DNA of 64,000 nucleotides, from contig NZ_FODT01000010.1 of NCBI RefSeq assembly GCF_900110435.1, positions 1 to 64,000 of the forward strand. The letters are read 5' to 3'. Positions within the stretch are counted from its first letter, which is position 1. Every line of letters starts with the position of its first letter. This DNA comes from Rhodopseudomonas pseudopalustris (GTDB lineage Bacteria; Pseudomonadota; Alphaproteobacteria; Rhizobiales; Xanthobacteraceae). Position numbers and translations under genes: made by a program. Below the pieces are notes generated by a model. The model had not been told where the DNA came from and ran no database searches. It saw only the letters and a list, made by a program, of their open reading frames with translations. Positions 36,074-45,555 of this stretch are shown one piece after another.

Positions 36074-38362
36074 CTACTCGGTCGCCGCGCCGCGGCGCAG
36101 GTCGGCGTCGATCTGCAGCCGGGTGCCGCCGCCGAATCGCGCGCGATAGACCTGCAGATTCTCGATGATCCGCTGCACGTAATTTCGGGTCTCGGAGAAC
36201 GGGATGAGTTCGACCCAATCCACCGCATCGACCTTCGGATCGCGCGGGTCGCCGTAGCGCTCGACCCACTTGCGCACGCTGCCGCGACCGGCGTTGTAAC
36301 CGGCGAAGGTCATAATATAAGAACCGCGGTAGTCCTCGATCAGCCCGCCGAGCTCGGCGGCGCCGAGCGTTGCGTTGTAGACCGAATCGTTTTTCAGCCG
36401 CTGGACGTCGTAAGTGCAGCCGTGCCGGCGACAGACATACTTCGCTGCATCGGGCGTCACCTGCATCAATCCGTAAGCCTGCGCCGGCGACACCACCGCG
36501 GGATTGAATCCGCTCTCCTGCCGGGCGATCGCATAAACGATGCTGCGCTCGACTTCCGGGCCGATCTGCTTGAACTGCGGAATGCCCACGATGGGATACG
36601 CGTAGTGATCGAACGGCAGGCCGCGATTGAGCGCCGCCTTGCCGACCAGCAGCATGGCACGTGCATCATTGTTGCGGGCGGCGAGTTCGGACAGGCCGAG
36701 CAGGGCGTCGACATCGCCGTTTTCGCCGACATCGGCGAACATCGGGATCGCGACTTCGCCCTCTCCGATGGCGTAAAGCAACTGCACCGCGCGCACGACT
36801 TCGAGCCGCTCGACGCCGCGGCCCTGGCTCGATGGCGCACCGTTCAGATCGAGCTGCGGCAGGCCGAGTTTGGCGCGCGCCAACTGACCATAATAGCTGG
36901 TCGATTGCGCGGCGGCGGCCGAATAGGCGGCGCGGGCGTCCTGCGTGCGGCCGACCGCTTCTGCGGCGCGGCCCTGCCAGTAACCGCCGCGCGCACGCGC
37001 CGTCGGGTTGGTCGTGTCGTTGCCAATCCGCGCGAAGTGTTGCGCGGCGGTCGCCGGGTCCTTCAAGAAGCGAAGCGCGATCCAGCCGGCGGTGAATTCC
37101 TGCTCGGTCTTGTAGACCTCGCGGGTCGGCGTCGCAGCGTTGCGTGCGACCAGATAGGCGAGGCGATAGTCGCCGATATCGATCAGCTTGCGCGCGAGCA
37201 GCCGCCGCTCGATCCACCATTCGTCGAGATTGTAGAGCCGGTTCGGATCGCGCGGCACCGTCAGCATCAGCCGCCCGGCCTCGGCGATCTTCTCTTCACG
37301 GCGCAGCAACTGGATCTTGCTGAACATGTAGCCGGGGTCGCTTTGCAGCTCGTCCGGCACGTCATCGAGCAGCGATTTGCCCTGCGCGGATTTGTTGTCC
37401 ACCGCGAGCCGGGCTTTCGCCAGCGCAAGCTGCGCAGCGCCGAGCCGCCTTGCGGCGCGAAGCCCGGGCTCGTTGTCGTTGCCGTAAAGAAACGCGTCCA
37501 TCCGCGCCTTGTGATCACCGGGGGCGATCAGCGCGCCGAACATCTCGATCGCGGTCGTCTCGGTCGCCGCCGACATCGTATCGCTGCGCCAGGCGTCGCG
37601 GACGAGCTGCTCTGCGGTTCGTCGGTCGCCACGCGCCAAGGTCGCGCGCGCCAGCGCCAGCTTGCCCTTCGCCGACAGCGGCGTCTCACTGTTGAAATAA
37701 GCGAGGACGGCGGAATCGTCGCGATTGTCGTCCCACAGCGCCGCTTCGGCCCTGCGTCGGAGAAAGGTCTGCGACGGCCAACTCGGATTGGCGCGGACGA
37801 AAGCGCGGTAGCGTTCGACGCTGACGCCGTTGTTCTCACCACGCAAAATGATCCATTCGGCGAGCTTTCGCGCCAGCGGATCTGAAATCGTATCCGCGAT
37901 CTGGATCGCGTCGGCTGCCTTGCGCTTGCGAACCTGCTCGATGACGCCCTCCAGCGCCTCGGCGTCGGCCTGCGATGTCTGCGTCGTGGTTGCGACAGCC
38001 GAGCGCGTGGCCTGCTTGCGCGTGACCATCGCCGGCGCCGAATGCGGACGCGTGGGTTCGATGACGGGCGCGGTCGGCGCCGCGGTGGCGAGTTGGGCGG
38101 ATGGTTTGGGAATCGACGCGGTCACGGCCGGTGTCGTCTTCGGCACGATGCTGCGCGAGATCGGTCGAGGTTTCGGCAGTGGAACGTTCTTCGGCGCCGC
38201 CATGGCCTCGATTGCGAACCCGCTGAGTCCGATGCTCAGCGCCAGCGTCGCCGTCGAGGCGCGCAGCACCGATGCGAAGGCGGTCACGGGGGTAATGGGT
38301 CGGATGTCACGCAATCGCGGAGGTCCCCGGTGAGCGGATGATTCGGCCGATTCTGTCAGCAA
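36074..38362 (-). CDS. slt: Soluble lytic murein transglycosylase
   Basis: A 762-residue periplasmic enzyme that cleaves peptidoglycan to 1,6-anhydro-muropeptides. A long N-terminal part ends in a signal segment (ASVLRASTATLALSIGLSGFAIEAMA), then a Pro/Thr-rich linker and an alpha-superhelical ring domain. The C-terminal SLT domain has catalytic Glu in ARQESGFNPAVVSPAQAYGLMQVTP, with AGYNAGRGSVRKWVERYG. The start appears to be TTG; a GTG at 38287 would give a shorter precursor that still has the signal segment. Isolated gene. Confidence 0.92.
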   Translation of the reverse strand: MLTESAESSAHRGPPRLRDIRPITPVTAFASVLRASTATLALSIGLSGFAIEAMAAPKNVPLPKPRPISRSIVPKTTPAVTASIPKPSAQLATAAPTAPVIEPTRPHSAPAMVTRKQATRSAVATTTQTSQADAEALEGVIEQVRKRKAADAIQIADTISDPLARKLAEWIILRGENNGVSVERYRAFVRANPSWPSQTFLRRRAEAALWDDNRDDSAVLAYFNSETPLSAKGKLALARATLARGDRRTAEQLVRDAWRSDTMSAATETTAIEMFGALIAPGDHKARMDAFLYGNDNEPGLRAARRLGAAQLALAKARLAVDNKSAQGKSLLDDVPDELQSDPGYMFSKIQLLRREEKIAEAGRLMLTVPRDPNRLYNLDEWWIERRLLARKLIDIGDYRLAYLVARNAATPTREVYKTEQEFTAGWIALRFLKDPATAAQHFARIGNDTTNPTARARGGYWQGRAAEAVGRTQDARAAYSAAAAQSTSYYGQLARAKLGLPQLDLNGAPSSQGRGVERLEVVRAVQLLYAIGEGEVAIPMFADVGENGDVDALLGLSELAARNNDARAMLLVGKAALNRGLPFDHYAYPIVGIPQFKQIGPEVERSIVYAIARQESGFNPAVVSPAQAYGLMQVTPDAAKYVCRRHGCTYDVQRLKNDSVYNATLGAAELGGLIEDYRGSYIMTFAGYNAGRGSVRKWVERYGDPRDPKVDAVDWVELIPFSETRNYVQRIIENLQVYRARFGGGTRLQIDADLRRGAATE

Positions 38363-38557
38363 CGGTAGCGTAAGTGAAGACGTCGGGGCGTCACGGAACG
38401 TACGCCGCGGGCATCTTGCAGCAAAATGCGGCTAAAAACCCGCAATTCAGGCAAGTCGGCGCGACTCTGCTGCGCTGCGACGAAATCGCCCGGTCGTTGG
38501 CGAACAGTTTCCGGATGGCCGCGGTGTTGAATTTCCGTCATCCTGGATTCAACGAGA

Positions 38558-39478
38558 ATGCCCGGGGGCAACGCCAGAATGACGACGTTTCACGATGCGG
38601 CTGCGCGCGGCCGGATTTCGCCGCTCGGGCTGTTTTTTCTCGGCGTCGCGTCGATCGGCTGGGGCCTGAACTTCCCGATCATGAAGAACCTGATGACCGA
38701 ATGGCCGCCGCTGTCGGCGCGCGGGTTGTCCGGGATCATCGGCGCGCTGGCACTGGCGCTGATCGCGACATCGCGCGGAGAGACACTCAGGGTGCCGCGC
38801 GCGATGTGGTCGCGACTGATCCTGGTGTCGATGCTGACGATCGGCGGCTGGGTGGCTTTCATGGGGCTGGCGTTGTTGTGGCTGCGTGCGAGTGACGCGG
38901 CCGTGCTCGGCATTTCCATCCCGCTCTGGGTGGCATTGGTGGCGTGGCCTGTGCTGGGCGAGCGGGTGTCGCCGGTGCGCGCGATCGCGCTGCTGATCGC
39001 GCTCGCCGGGATCGCTGTGCTGATCGGCGGCAGCGGCTTCGACGCCAGCCTCGACAAGTTGCCGGGCATTCTCTGCGCCTTGGCGGGCGCGGTCTGCGTC
39101 GCGTTCGGCACGGTGTTGACCAAGCACTTTCCGCTGGCGTTGCCGCCGCTGTCGCTTGCCACGTGGCAGATCGGACTCGGCTGCATTCCGGTTGCGGTGG
39201 CGGGACTGGCGTTCGAGGATCCGCATGTCGCAGCTTTGTCGGCGATCGGTTGGGCGTCGATGATCTATATGACGCTGGTGCAGTTCTGCGTCTGCTACGT
39301 CTGCTGGTTCGCCGCACTCGAGCGCTTGCCCGCCGCGACAGCGTCGATCGGCACGCTGCTGGTGCCGGTGGTCGGCGTGCTGGCCTCGGCAGCGATGTTA
39401 CAGGAACCGTTAGGGCTGACCGAAGTGATCGCGCTGACGGTGACGCTGGCGAGCGTGGCATTGGCATTGCGGTCCTGA
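38558..39478 (+). CDS. EamA/DMT-family exporter
   Basis: A 306-residue inner-membrane protein with ten hydrophobic segments in two EamA repeats (LFFLGVASIGWGLNFPIMKNL... and GILCALAGAVCVAFGTVLTKHF). The WGxNF and ALERLPAATASIGTLLVPVVGVL stretches are typical of drug/metabolite transporters. ATG 38579 (MTTFHDAA) is an equally likely start. Substrate cannot be told from sequence. Confidence 0.88.
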   Translation: MPGGNARMTTFHDAAARGRISPLGLFFLGVASIGWGLNFPIMKNLMTEWPPLSARGLSGIIGALALALIATSRGETLRVPRAMWSRLILVSMLTIGGWVAFMGLALLWLRASDAAVLGISIPLWVALVAWPVLGERVSPVRAIALLIALAGIAVLIGGSGFDASLDKLPGILCALAGAVCVAFGTVLTKHFPLALPPLSLATWQIGLGCIPVAVAGLAFEDPHVAALSAIGWASMIYMTLVQFCVCYVCWFAALERLPAATASIGTLLVPVVGVLASAAMLQEPLGLTEVIALTVTLASVALALRS

Positions 39479-39538
39479 ATGCCAACAGCAAAACGGCGCC
39501 ACGCGGGCGCCGTTCGTTTTCAGAGCTAGCTTGATGCC

Positions 39539-40213
39539 TTACGGGCAGGCATGACGGCGGCCGTCATAGCCAAGATACGTTCCTGAACCCGGGTCGTACG
39601 ACTTGAAGCGCCGTGCGCAGTAAGCATCATCGCGACCGCCGCCCGGCACGACTGCAATCATCGGCTCGTCGTAGTTGCCATAGTAATAGGGGTCATTATA
39701 GTAGTATTGCGACGCCAGCGCTCCGCCAACCACTGCTCCCGCATACGCGCCCGGCCAGTAGCCGCCGCCGCGCCATTGCCGACCGCCACCATGCCATCCG
39801 CCACGGTGACCGCGATGGTAACCGCCGCTCGCATAGCCCGGGCCGCGGTAGCCGCCGCCAGCATATCCCGGATTACGGGGGCCGGCTCCGATCATGCCGC
39901 CACCACCCATGCGCGGACCGCCGCCGCCGATCACGGCGCCACCGCCGCCCCGGCCGATGCTACCGCCGCTGATGATGCCACCACCGCCGCCGCCGCCCAT
40001 TGCAGGGCCACCGCCACCGCCACGGCCGATGCTACCGCCACCGATGCTGCCACCGCCACCACCGCCACCACCGCCACCGCCACCGCCACCCCCACCAGCG
40101 GCTCCACCGCCACCGCCACCGATGCTGCCTTGTGCGAAGCTTAAGCTGGTGGTGGCCAGCGGCAGCGCTATCGCCAGCGCAGCCACGGCGGTCAACGTTT
40201 TGAGATTCAACAT
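39539..40213 (-). CDS. Secreted glycine-rich BA14K-family protein
   Basis: A 224-residue protein with a signal peptide (MLNLKTLTAVAALAIALPLATTSLSFA), a very Gly-rich middle with a run of 16 consecutive Gly and repeated GGSIGRGGGG, a His/Arg-rich segment, and a C-terminal BA14K domain (YCARRFKSYDPGSGTYLGYDGRRHACP). BA14K was first named from an immunoreactive Brucella protein with lectin-like activity. Start chosen at 40213 because GGAG is well spaced. The Gly tract is encoded by an ACC/GCC-type repeat prone to slippage. Confidence 0.8.
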   Translation of the reverse strand: MLNLKTLTAVAALAIALPLATTSLSFAQGSIGGGGGGAAGGGGGGGGGGGGGGGGSIGGGSIGRGGGGGPAMGGGGGGGIISGGSIGRGGGGAVIGGGGPRMGGGGMIGAGPRNPGYAGGGYRGPGYASGGYHRGHRGGWHGGGRQWRGGGYWPGAYAGAVVGGALASQYYYNDPYYYGNYDEPMIAVVPGGGRDDAYCARRFKSYDPGSGTYLGYDGRRHACP

Positions 40214-40461
40214 CATGAACTCCATCAAAGGGAAATTGTTTGAAACCGTTCCGCTACCCCAACCCGCTCGACGGATGGTCGTTCCGATTTGTTCCACCCA
40301 ACCGCCGGAAGTTTGGCAAGCCGCCAGTGTATCTGGCCTGAATGAATTGCGTCCAATTTGCGGAACCGGCTTGCGTCGATGTTCGAAACCATTCGCAACG
40401 GCTGGACATTCGGGCCCGCGGGTGGCATCACGGAACGCTGTCGTCGCCGATGGATGCGCCC

Positions 40462-40872
40462 ATGAAACTGTTTCTGCTACGGATTTTCACCTGGTGGTCG
40501 GGTTACACGTTCGGCACCCAATTTTGGACATGGCGGTTCGGCGAGCTTGTCGGCACCGACGAGACCGGAAACCGCTATTTCCGGACCAAGGGCGGCAAGA
40601 TTGATCCGACGCTCGGCTTCGAGCGGCGCTGGGTGCTCTACAACGGCTATGCCGAAGCGACGCGAGTTCCGCCCGACTGGCACGGCTGGCTGCACCACAT
40701 CGTCGACGTGCCGCCGACCGAGGAAAACTATCAGCCGCGCGAATGGCAAAAGCCGCATCAACCGAATTTGACGGGCACGCCTCTGGCGTATCGTCCGGCG
40801 GGCTCGACTCTGTCGGTCGGCCGCAGGCCCAAGGCGACCGGCGACTATCAGCCCTGGACTCCAGGAAGCTGA
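40462..40872 (+). CDS. NADH:ubiquinone oxidoreductase accessory subunit NDUFA12 homologue
   Basis: A 136-residue protein of complex I seen in alphaproteobacteria and mitochondria. Pattern: KLFLLRIFTWWSGYTFGTQFWTWRFGELVGTDETGNRYFRTKGG, ERRWVLYNGYAEATRVPPDWHGWLHHIVDVPPTE, and a basic C-terminus with YQPWTPGS. ATG 40462 fits the family N-terminus; 40450 is possible. Its neighbourhood with DUF2155, aat and accBC is a conserved Rhizobiales block, here split by three carbohydrate/lipid genes. Confidence 0.92.
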   Translation: MKLFLLRIFTWWSGYTFGTQFWTWRFGELVGTDETGNRYFRTKGGKIDPTLGFERRWVLYNGYAEATRVPPDWHGWLHHIVDVPPTEENYQPREWQKPHQPNLTGTPLAYRPAGSTLSVGRRPKATGDYQPWTPGS

Positions 40873-40903
40873 GACGACCGGAAAAGCGGCGCAGCGGCAA
40901 ATA

Positions 40904-41006
40904 GAGCTTTTCCGGTTGTGATAGAATCAGAACCGGAGCTCTAACTTTTTAGTCTGACGCGTTTTCTTCACGCGAACCGGTTTCCACTTCGCTCGAAAAC
41001 GCTCTG
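40904..41006. repeat. Dispersed Bradyrhizobiaceae intergenic repeat
   Basis: GAGCT-CCGGTT...AACCGG-AGCTC forms a hairpin at 40904-40941, followed by the well-known segment GACGCGTTTTCTTCACGCGA then ACCGGTTTCCACTTCGCTCG and AAAACGCTCTGA. Similar units occur in many intergenic gaps of this family of bacteria. It may also end the NDUFA12 transcript. Confidence 0.65.
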
Positions 41007-41029
41007 ACTGGCTCGTTAGGGTTGTCGAT

Positions 41030-42382
41030 CTACCCGACGGCGTGGCGTTCGATCCTTGCAACCATCGTGGCGTTGTCGTGCAGACGCTCGGCGTCGGCGT
41101 TGAGCGCCGTCATCGCCTGCGTCAGTTCGGCATAGACCTCGTCAGCGATGGTGACGACGCCGTAATTCGAGTTCTCGCCGTCCCAGCGGCCTTCGGCGGG
41201 CTGGTCGGCGTGCAGAAACCAGTGATAGCCGATCAGGTTCGGACAGCGCAGCGCCGCGGTCGCGTAGCGCGAGAAGCCCGCGGCGCGCTCGGCTTGTGTG
41301 GCCACGCGCGGACCAGCGCCTTGCGTATTCGGCATTCCGGCATCGTCGCTGCGGAACGAGAATTCGCCGATCAGGCACGGCCGGCCGGCAGCGGCGTAGG
41401 CGTCGATCACCGCATCGGGCAGGGCGTCGTAGCAATTGATGCTGATGACGTCGACGTGGCGGGCGGTCGCGGCGACCACGTCCGGTTGCGGCACGTAGGC
41501 GAAGCGGCTACCGAGCACGAGATGATACGGCGCGGCGGCGCGGATCGCCGCGGCGCTCACCGCCATGTAGCGCTCGGCGAGCAGCCCGGCGAAGGCGTCG
41601 CAATCGGCGAAGTAACGGGCGCGTAGCGGGTGGCGTTCCTGGGCGCGATCGTTCGTGAAGAAATTGCGGGTGAAGGGCGGCGGGGTGACGGGCTCGGTCT
41701 CCAGCGCGTCCCATGACGATGCGGTGTTTCCCCACACCGCATTGAATTCATCGACGCTGCTGTAGCGACCACGCAGCAGCTCGACCGCCACCCTGCGCGA
41801 ACAGGGCGCCGCGCCGTCGCGCAGGATCACCGGCAGCAGTTCGTTCTCGCCGCGCCAGTCCGGTCCCCATTGCAGCTCGTTGTCGATGAACCAGCCGAGC
41901 ACGGTCGGGTCGTCGCGCCGCGGCGCGCAGATCTCGCGGGCGCGTTGCTGCGCAAAGGTCTCGAAGGCGGAATCGAACAGATCGGATTGAGGCCAGCCGC
42001 GGCCGTCGCTGTAGGCGGTGGCGAGATAGACCACGCCGGCGGCAGACGCGAGCGGCGTCGGGCCGGCATGCGCGATCTCGGGCTCCGACCATGCGCCGAG
42101 CGTGTTGAAGCCCCACGACGCAAGGCGCCGGGCGGCCGCGCCGCGCCATGCGTCGCGGCTGCCGTATTTGCGCAGGCAGGCTTCGCGATAGGGATGCCGC
42201 TCGGTGTCCTTGATGTTGTCGTGATCGAAGTTGACTGCGGTGACGCCCTTCGACAGAAAGCGACCGCCGTCGGGATCGACGAACCACCACACGCCGTCGA
42301 TCGGTTCGACGCGGAAGAAGCCGGTGGCTTTGGCCTTGCGATCGGCGAGGCCGCCCCAGCGGGTTCTTGAAATCTCGGTCAT
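41030..42382 (-). CDS. Glycoside hydrolase, GH-A clan (agarase/GH42-like)
   Basis: A 450-residue TIM-barrel hydrolase without a signal peptide. It opens with GFFRVEPIDGVWWFVDPDGGRFLSKGVTAVNF, the usual start of agarase-like enzymes, and carries two plausible catalytic Glu residues in VLGWFIDNELQWGP (acid/base) and PCLIGEFSFRS (nucleophile). FNTLGAWSEPEI and GYHWFLHADQP add to the match. Cytoplasmic and far from polysaccharide loci, so the substrate is unknown. About 100 bp after the downstream esterase reading direction, possibly co-transcribed. Confidence 0.75.
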   Translation of the reverse strand: MTEISRTRWGGLADRKAKATGFFRVEPIDGVWWFVDPDGGRFLSKGVTAVNFDHDNIKDTERHPYREACLRKYGSRDAWRGAAARRLASWGFNTLGAWSEPEIAHAGPTPLASAAGVVYLATAYSDGRGWPQSDLFDSAFETFAQQRAREICAPRRDDPTVLGWFIDNELQWGPDWRGENELLPVILRDGAAPCSRRVAVELLRGRYSSVDEFNAVWGNTASSWDALETEPVTPPPFTRNFFTNDRAQERHPLRARYFADCDAFAGLLAERYMAVSAAAIRAAAPYHLVLGSRFAYVPQPDVVAATARHVDVISINCYDALPDAVIDAYAAAGRPCLIGEFSFRSDDAGMPNTQGAGPRVATQAERAAGFSRYATAALRCPNLIGYHWFLHADQPAEGRWDGENSNYGVVTIADEVYAELTQAMTALNADAERLHDNATMVARIERHAVG

Positions 42383-42479
42383 CGAACGTCGTCGCGCCCC
42401 GGCGCGCTCCTCTCATTGCGGAAGAGAAGCCTCGCCGTTTCGTCGCGCGATCACGTTGACGCCGGTCAATGCTCGGCGG

Positions 42480-43424
42480 CTACAGCGCCTTCAGCCAGCC
42501 GCCGATCTCGGCGACTGCGACGTTCGCCTGCTGCAGCACTTTGCCCATGGTGAAGAAACCATGAAATTGGCCGGGATAGGTGCGATGCGTCACCGGCACG
42601 CCGGCATCCGCCAGGCGTCGCGCGTATTCATCGCCTTCGTCGCGCAGCGGATCCGCGCCGGCGGTCATGACGAAGGCCGGCGGCAGGCCTGCGAGCGTTT
42701 CGACCCGGGCCGGCGAGGCGCGCCAATCCTTTTCGTCATGTGCGCCGGTGAGATAGTGGTCGCGAAACCAGCGGATGACCGAATGCGTCAGCAACACGCT
42801 GGTCTCCGGCTCGTGATGCGACGGATGGTTCATCGCGAAGTCGGTCGCGGGATAGATCAGCACCTGGCCCGCCAGCATCGGACCGCCATGGTCGCGGGCA
42901 TGGATCGTCACCACCGCCGACAGATTGCCGCCGGCGCTGTCGCCGCCGACGCTGAGCTGTTCGGCATCGATCCCGAGCGTGCGGGCGTTGTCGGCGATCC
43001 ATTGGGTCGCGGCGATCGCATCCTCCACTGCGGCGGGAAATTTGTGCTCGGGCGCCAGACGATAGTCGACCGAAACGACGATGAGCTGGCCTTCGTCGGC
43101 GATCGCGCGGCACACCACGTCGTGGGTGTCGAGATTGCCGATCACCCAACCGCCGCCATGAAAGAACACCAGCGCCGGCGACAGCCCGTCGTCCTGTCGC
43201 AGCGTCTTCGGCGTGTAGACGCGGGCAGGGATATCGCCCGCGGGCCCCGGGATCGCGATCGACTGCACCGAGGCGAGTTCGCGCGGATCCGGATTGCTGA
43301 CGACGCGGGCGGCGAGGTAGTACGCGCGCGCTTCGTCCGCCGAGAGGTCTTCATAGGCGGGGCGACCGGCGTCCTGAAACGCCTTGTAGACGGCTGCGGC
43401 ATCTGGATCGAGTTGTGCTGGCAT
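42480..43424 (-). CDS. Alpha/beta-hydrolase esterase (hormone-sensitive lipase family)
   Basis: A 314-residue enzyme with the HSL oxyanion motif FFHGGGWVIGNLDTHD, nucleophile elbow GGDSAGGNLSAVV, catalytic Asp in TAGADPLRDEGDEYA and His in GQFHGFFTMGK. All triad members are present. Family members hydrolyse short-chain esters. It lies 50 bp after the SDR gene on the same strand, suggesting a shared operon. Confidence 0.92.
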   Translation of the reverse strand: MPAQLDPDAAAVYKAFQDAGRPAYEDLSADEARAYYLAARVVSNPDPRELASVQSIAIPGPAGDIPARVYTPKTLRQDDGLSPALVFFHGGGWVIGNLDTHDVVCRAIADEGQLIVVSVDYRLAPEHKFPAAVEDAIAATQWIADNARTLGIDAEQLSVGGDSAGGNLSAVVTIHARDHGGPMLAGQVLIYPATDFAMNHPSHHEPETSVLLTHSVIRWFRDHYLTGAHDEKDWRASPARVETLAGLPPAFVMTAGADPLRDEGDEYARRLADAGVPVTHRTYPGQFHGFFTMGKVLQQANVAVAEIGGWLKAL

Positions 43425-43475
43425 GGTTGACTGAACCTGTTGAATTGGCCGATCGGCCTTTGATCGGAAGAGTAA

Positions 43476-44255
43476 TCAGCTTGCAGTGCGTCCACCGTCG
43501 ACGGTGTAGGCTGAGCCGGACACGTAGCTCGCTTCGTCGGAAGCGAGGAACGCCACAACCGACGCCACCTCGGCGGCATGGCCGAGCCGGCGTACTGGTA
43601 TCCGCTCGACGATCCTTTCGGTCGGCACCGGTGTGGGGCCGGGATTGCGGCCTTCGACGATCGCACTGAGCATCCGGCTGTCGATCATCCCCGGGCAGAC
43701 GCAGTTGACGCGCACCTTGGTGCCGCTGCATTCCAGCGCCGCGGTCTTTGTCATGCCGATCACCGCGTGCTTGCTGGCGGTGTAGGCGATGATGTCGTTG
43801 GAGCCGATCAGTCCGGCGATCGATGCGGTGTTGATGATGCTGCCGGAGTTCTGCTGGTGCATCACCGGCAACACATGCTTCATTCCAAGAAACACGCCGA
43901 TGACGTTGACGTCGAGCACGCGGCGGAAGCCGTCGAGCGAGGTGCTGACGATCGGGGTGATGTCGCCCTCGATTCCGGCATTGTTGTAGAACACGTCGAT
44001 TCGGCCACAACGTTCGACCGCGGTCCGGACATAGCCTGCGACCTGATCTTCCTGGGTGACGTCGGCGGTCAGCGCCAGCGGCTGCGTCGAGGCGGGCAGG
44101 GCTGCAACCACCTGATCGAGCGCTCGCCGATCGCGGTCGATCGCGACGATGCGGGCGCCGCGTTCGGCGAGGAGTTGGATGGTCGCGGCGCCGATGACGC
44201 CCGCGGCGCCGGTGACGAGCGCCACCCTGCCGTCCAGCCGAATTCGGTCGGTCAT
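43476..44255 (-). CDS. Short-chain dehydrogenase/reductase
   Basis: A 259-residue classical SDR: cofactor motif VTGAAGVIGAATIQLL (TGxxxGxG with Val-Ile), DVTQEDQV, NNAG, catalytic Ser in INTASIAGLIG, YTASK, and the C-terminal YVSGSAYTVDGGRT. The acidic residue in IVAIDRDRRAL suggests NAD preference. Likely oxidises or reduces an alcohol/ketone linked to the adjacent esterase product; substrate unknown. Confidence 0.92.
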   Translation of the reverse strand: MTDRIRLDGRVALVTGAAGVIGAATIQLLAERGARIVAIDRDRRALDQVVAALPASTQPLALTADVTQEDQVAGYVRTAVERCGRIDVFYNNAGIEGDITPIVSTSLDGFRRVLDVNVIGVFLGMKHVLPVMHQQNSGSIINTASIAGLIGSNDIIAYTASKHAVIGMTKTAALECSGTKVRVNCVCPGMIDSRMLSAIVEGRNPGPTPVPTERIVERIPVRRLGHAAEVASVVAFLASDEASYVSGSAYTVDGGRTAS

Positions 44256-44489
44256 GCCTGTCGTTTCCCCGGTTCCTTCCGGTTCAATCCGGAATGGTAC
44301 GGCGGCGTCGGGTTCGTCCCGCGCTTGCGCCTTCGCCGATTATTTCAGGTGTGACGGCGGATGGCCAGCGGGCAGGGCCGGGGTGGTCGCCCTTCCCCCG
44401 CCGTATTCGGCGTGTTAACCGGGACCCAATGCAAGCGGCCCGAAGCTGTAGAATGTCGCAAGCCTGATTCGTCATTGAAGCCGCGCGGA

Positions 44490-45434
44490 ATGTCCCGAAG
44501 CCTCTGTTTTGTCGGTCTTGCGGCGCTGATCGCCGCTCCGTTGATCACGCTCGCGCTGCCCGCGCAGGCGCAGATCGGCAATATTTTTTCCGACCCGGCG
44601 CCGCGTCCGCCCGGAGCGATCCCGCGTGGCGGGCTGCCGATGGAAGATGAGGAAGAGGTGCCGGACCTGCCGCCGCAGGGCCGCGTGCTTCCCGCGCCGA
44701 CTCGCCCGCCGCAAGGCTCGGCGTTGCCCGGTCCGGTCCAATCGCAGCCATTGCCGCCGCCGCCGGGCACCACCATCATTCCGCAGAACCCGCCAGCGAC
44801 CGCCAATATGCCGCCGGCCGCCGCTCCGCAGCCGGGTGCGCCGGCCCAGCCCAACAACGGCGTCGCCGCCGCGCCACCGGGCGGCAATCCGCTGCCGGGA
44901 CTGGCTCCCGGCCAGCGTCAGCCCCGCGGCGCGCCGCCCGCGCCCGCGACGCTGCAGCCCGGCGACGAAATCGTCACCGAGCCGCCGGCGCAGAAGATCG
45001 TCAACAAGAAGGCCAGCTTCACCGGCCTCGACAAGATCACCGGCCGCACCATCAGCTTCGATGCCGATATCGGCGAAACCGTGCAATTCGGCGCGCTGCG
45101 GGTGAAGACCGACGCCTGCTATACGCGCCCCTCGACCGAGGCCGCCAACACCGACGCCTTCGTCGAGGTCGACGAGATCACGCTGCAGGGCGAAGTGAAG
45201 CGGATCTATTCAGGCTGGATGTTCGCCGCGAGCCCGGGTCTGCACGCGGTCGAGCACCCGATCTACGATATCTGGCTGACCGACTGTAAGAACCCCGAAA
45301 CGACTGTGGTCAACGCCCAGCCCGAAGCGCCGAAGCCGGCCGCCGCGCCGCCGCAGCGTCGCCGGCAGCCGCCGCCACAGCCGCGCCAGCCAGCCCCGGC
45401 GCCGCCTCCACCGCAGTTTCCGCAGTTCAGGTAG
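44490..45434 (+). CDS. DUF2155 secreted proline-rich protein
   Basis: A 314-residue protein: signal peptide MSRSLCFVGLAALIAAPLITLALPAQA, a long Pro/Ala/Gln-rich region (30-170), then the DUF2155 domain (KASFTGLDKITGRTISFDADIGETVQFGALRVKTDACYTRPSTEAANTDAFVEVDE...SGWMFAASPGLHAVEHPIYDIWLTDCK) with two conserved Cys, and a Pro-rich tail. Function unknown, periplasmic or envelope. Conserved neighbour of NDUFA12 and aat in Rhizobiales. Start chosen to expose the signal peptide. Confidence 0.88.
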   Translation: MSRSLCFVGLAALIAAPLITLALPAQAQIGNIFSDPAPRPPGAIPRGGLPMEDEEEVPDLPPQGRVLPAPTRPPQGSALPGPVQSQPLPPPPGTTIIPQNPPATANMPPAAAPQPGAPAQPNNGVAAAPPGGNPLPGLAPGQRQPRGAPPAPATLQPGDEIVTEPPAQKIVNKKASFTGLDKITGRTISFDADIGETVQFGALRVKTDACYTRPSTEAANTDAFVEVDEITLQGEVKRIYSGWMFAASPGLHAVEHPIYDIWLTDCKNPETTVVNAQPEAPKPAAAPPQRRRQPPPQPRQPAPAPPPPQFPQFR

Positions 45435-45555
45435 CGGGTCCCGAGTCTGAGCGTGCTGTGCTCGCTCGCCGTTCCGTGAGCATGGCTGAGGAAGCCGTGG
45501 TCCGGCTCCCATAGCTGCGACGGGGGCCGTCCGCTGCGGCGATCAAGTCGGCGAG

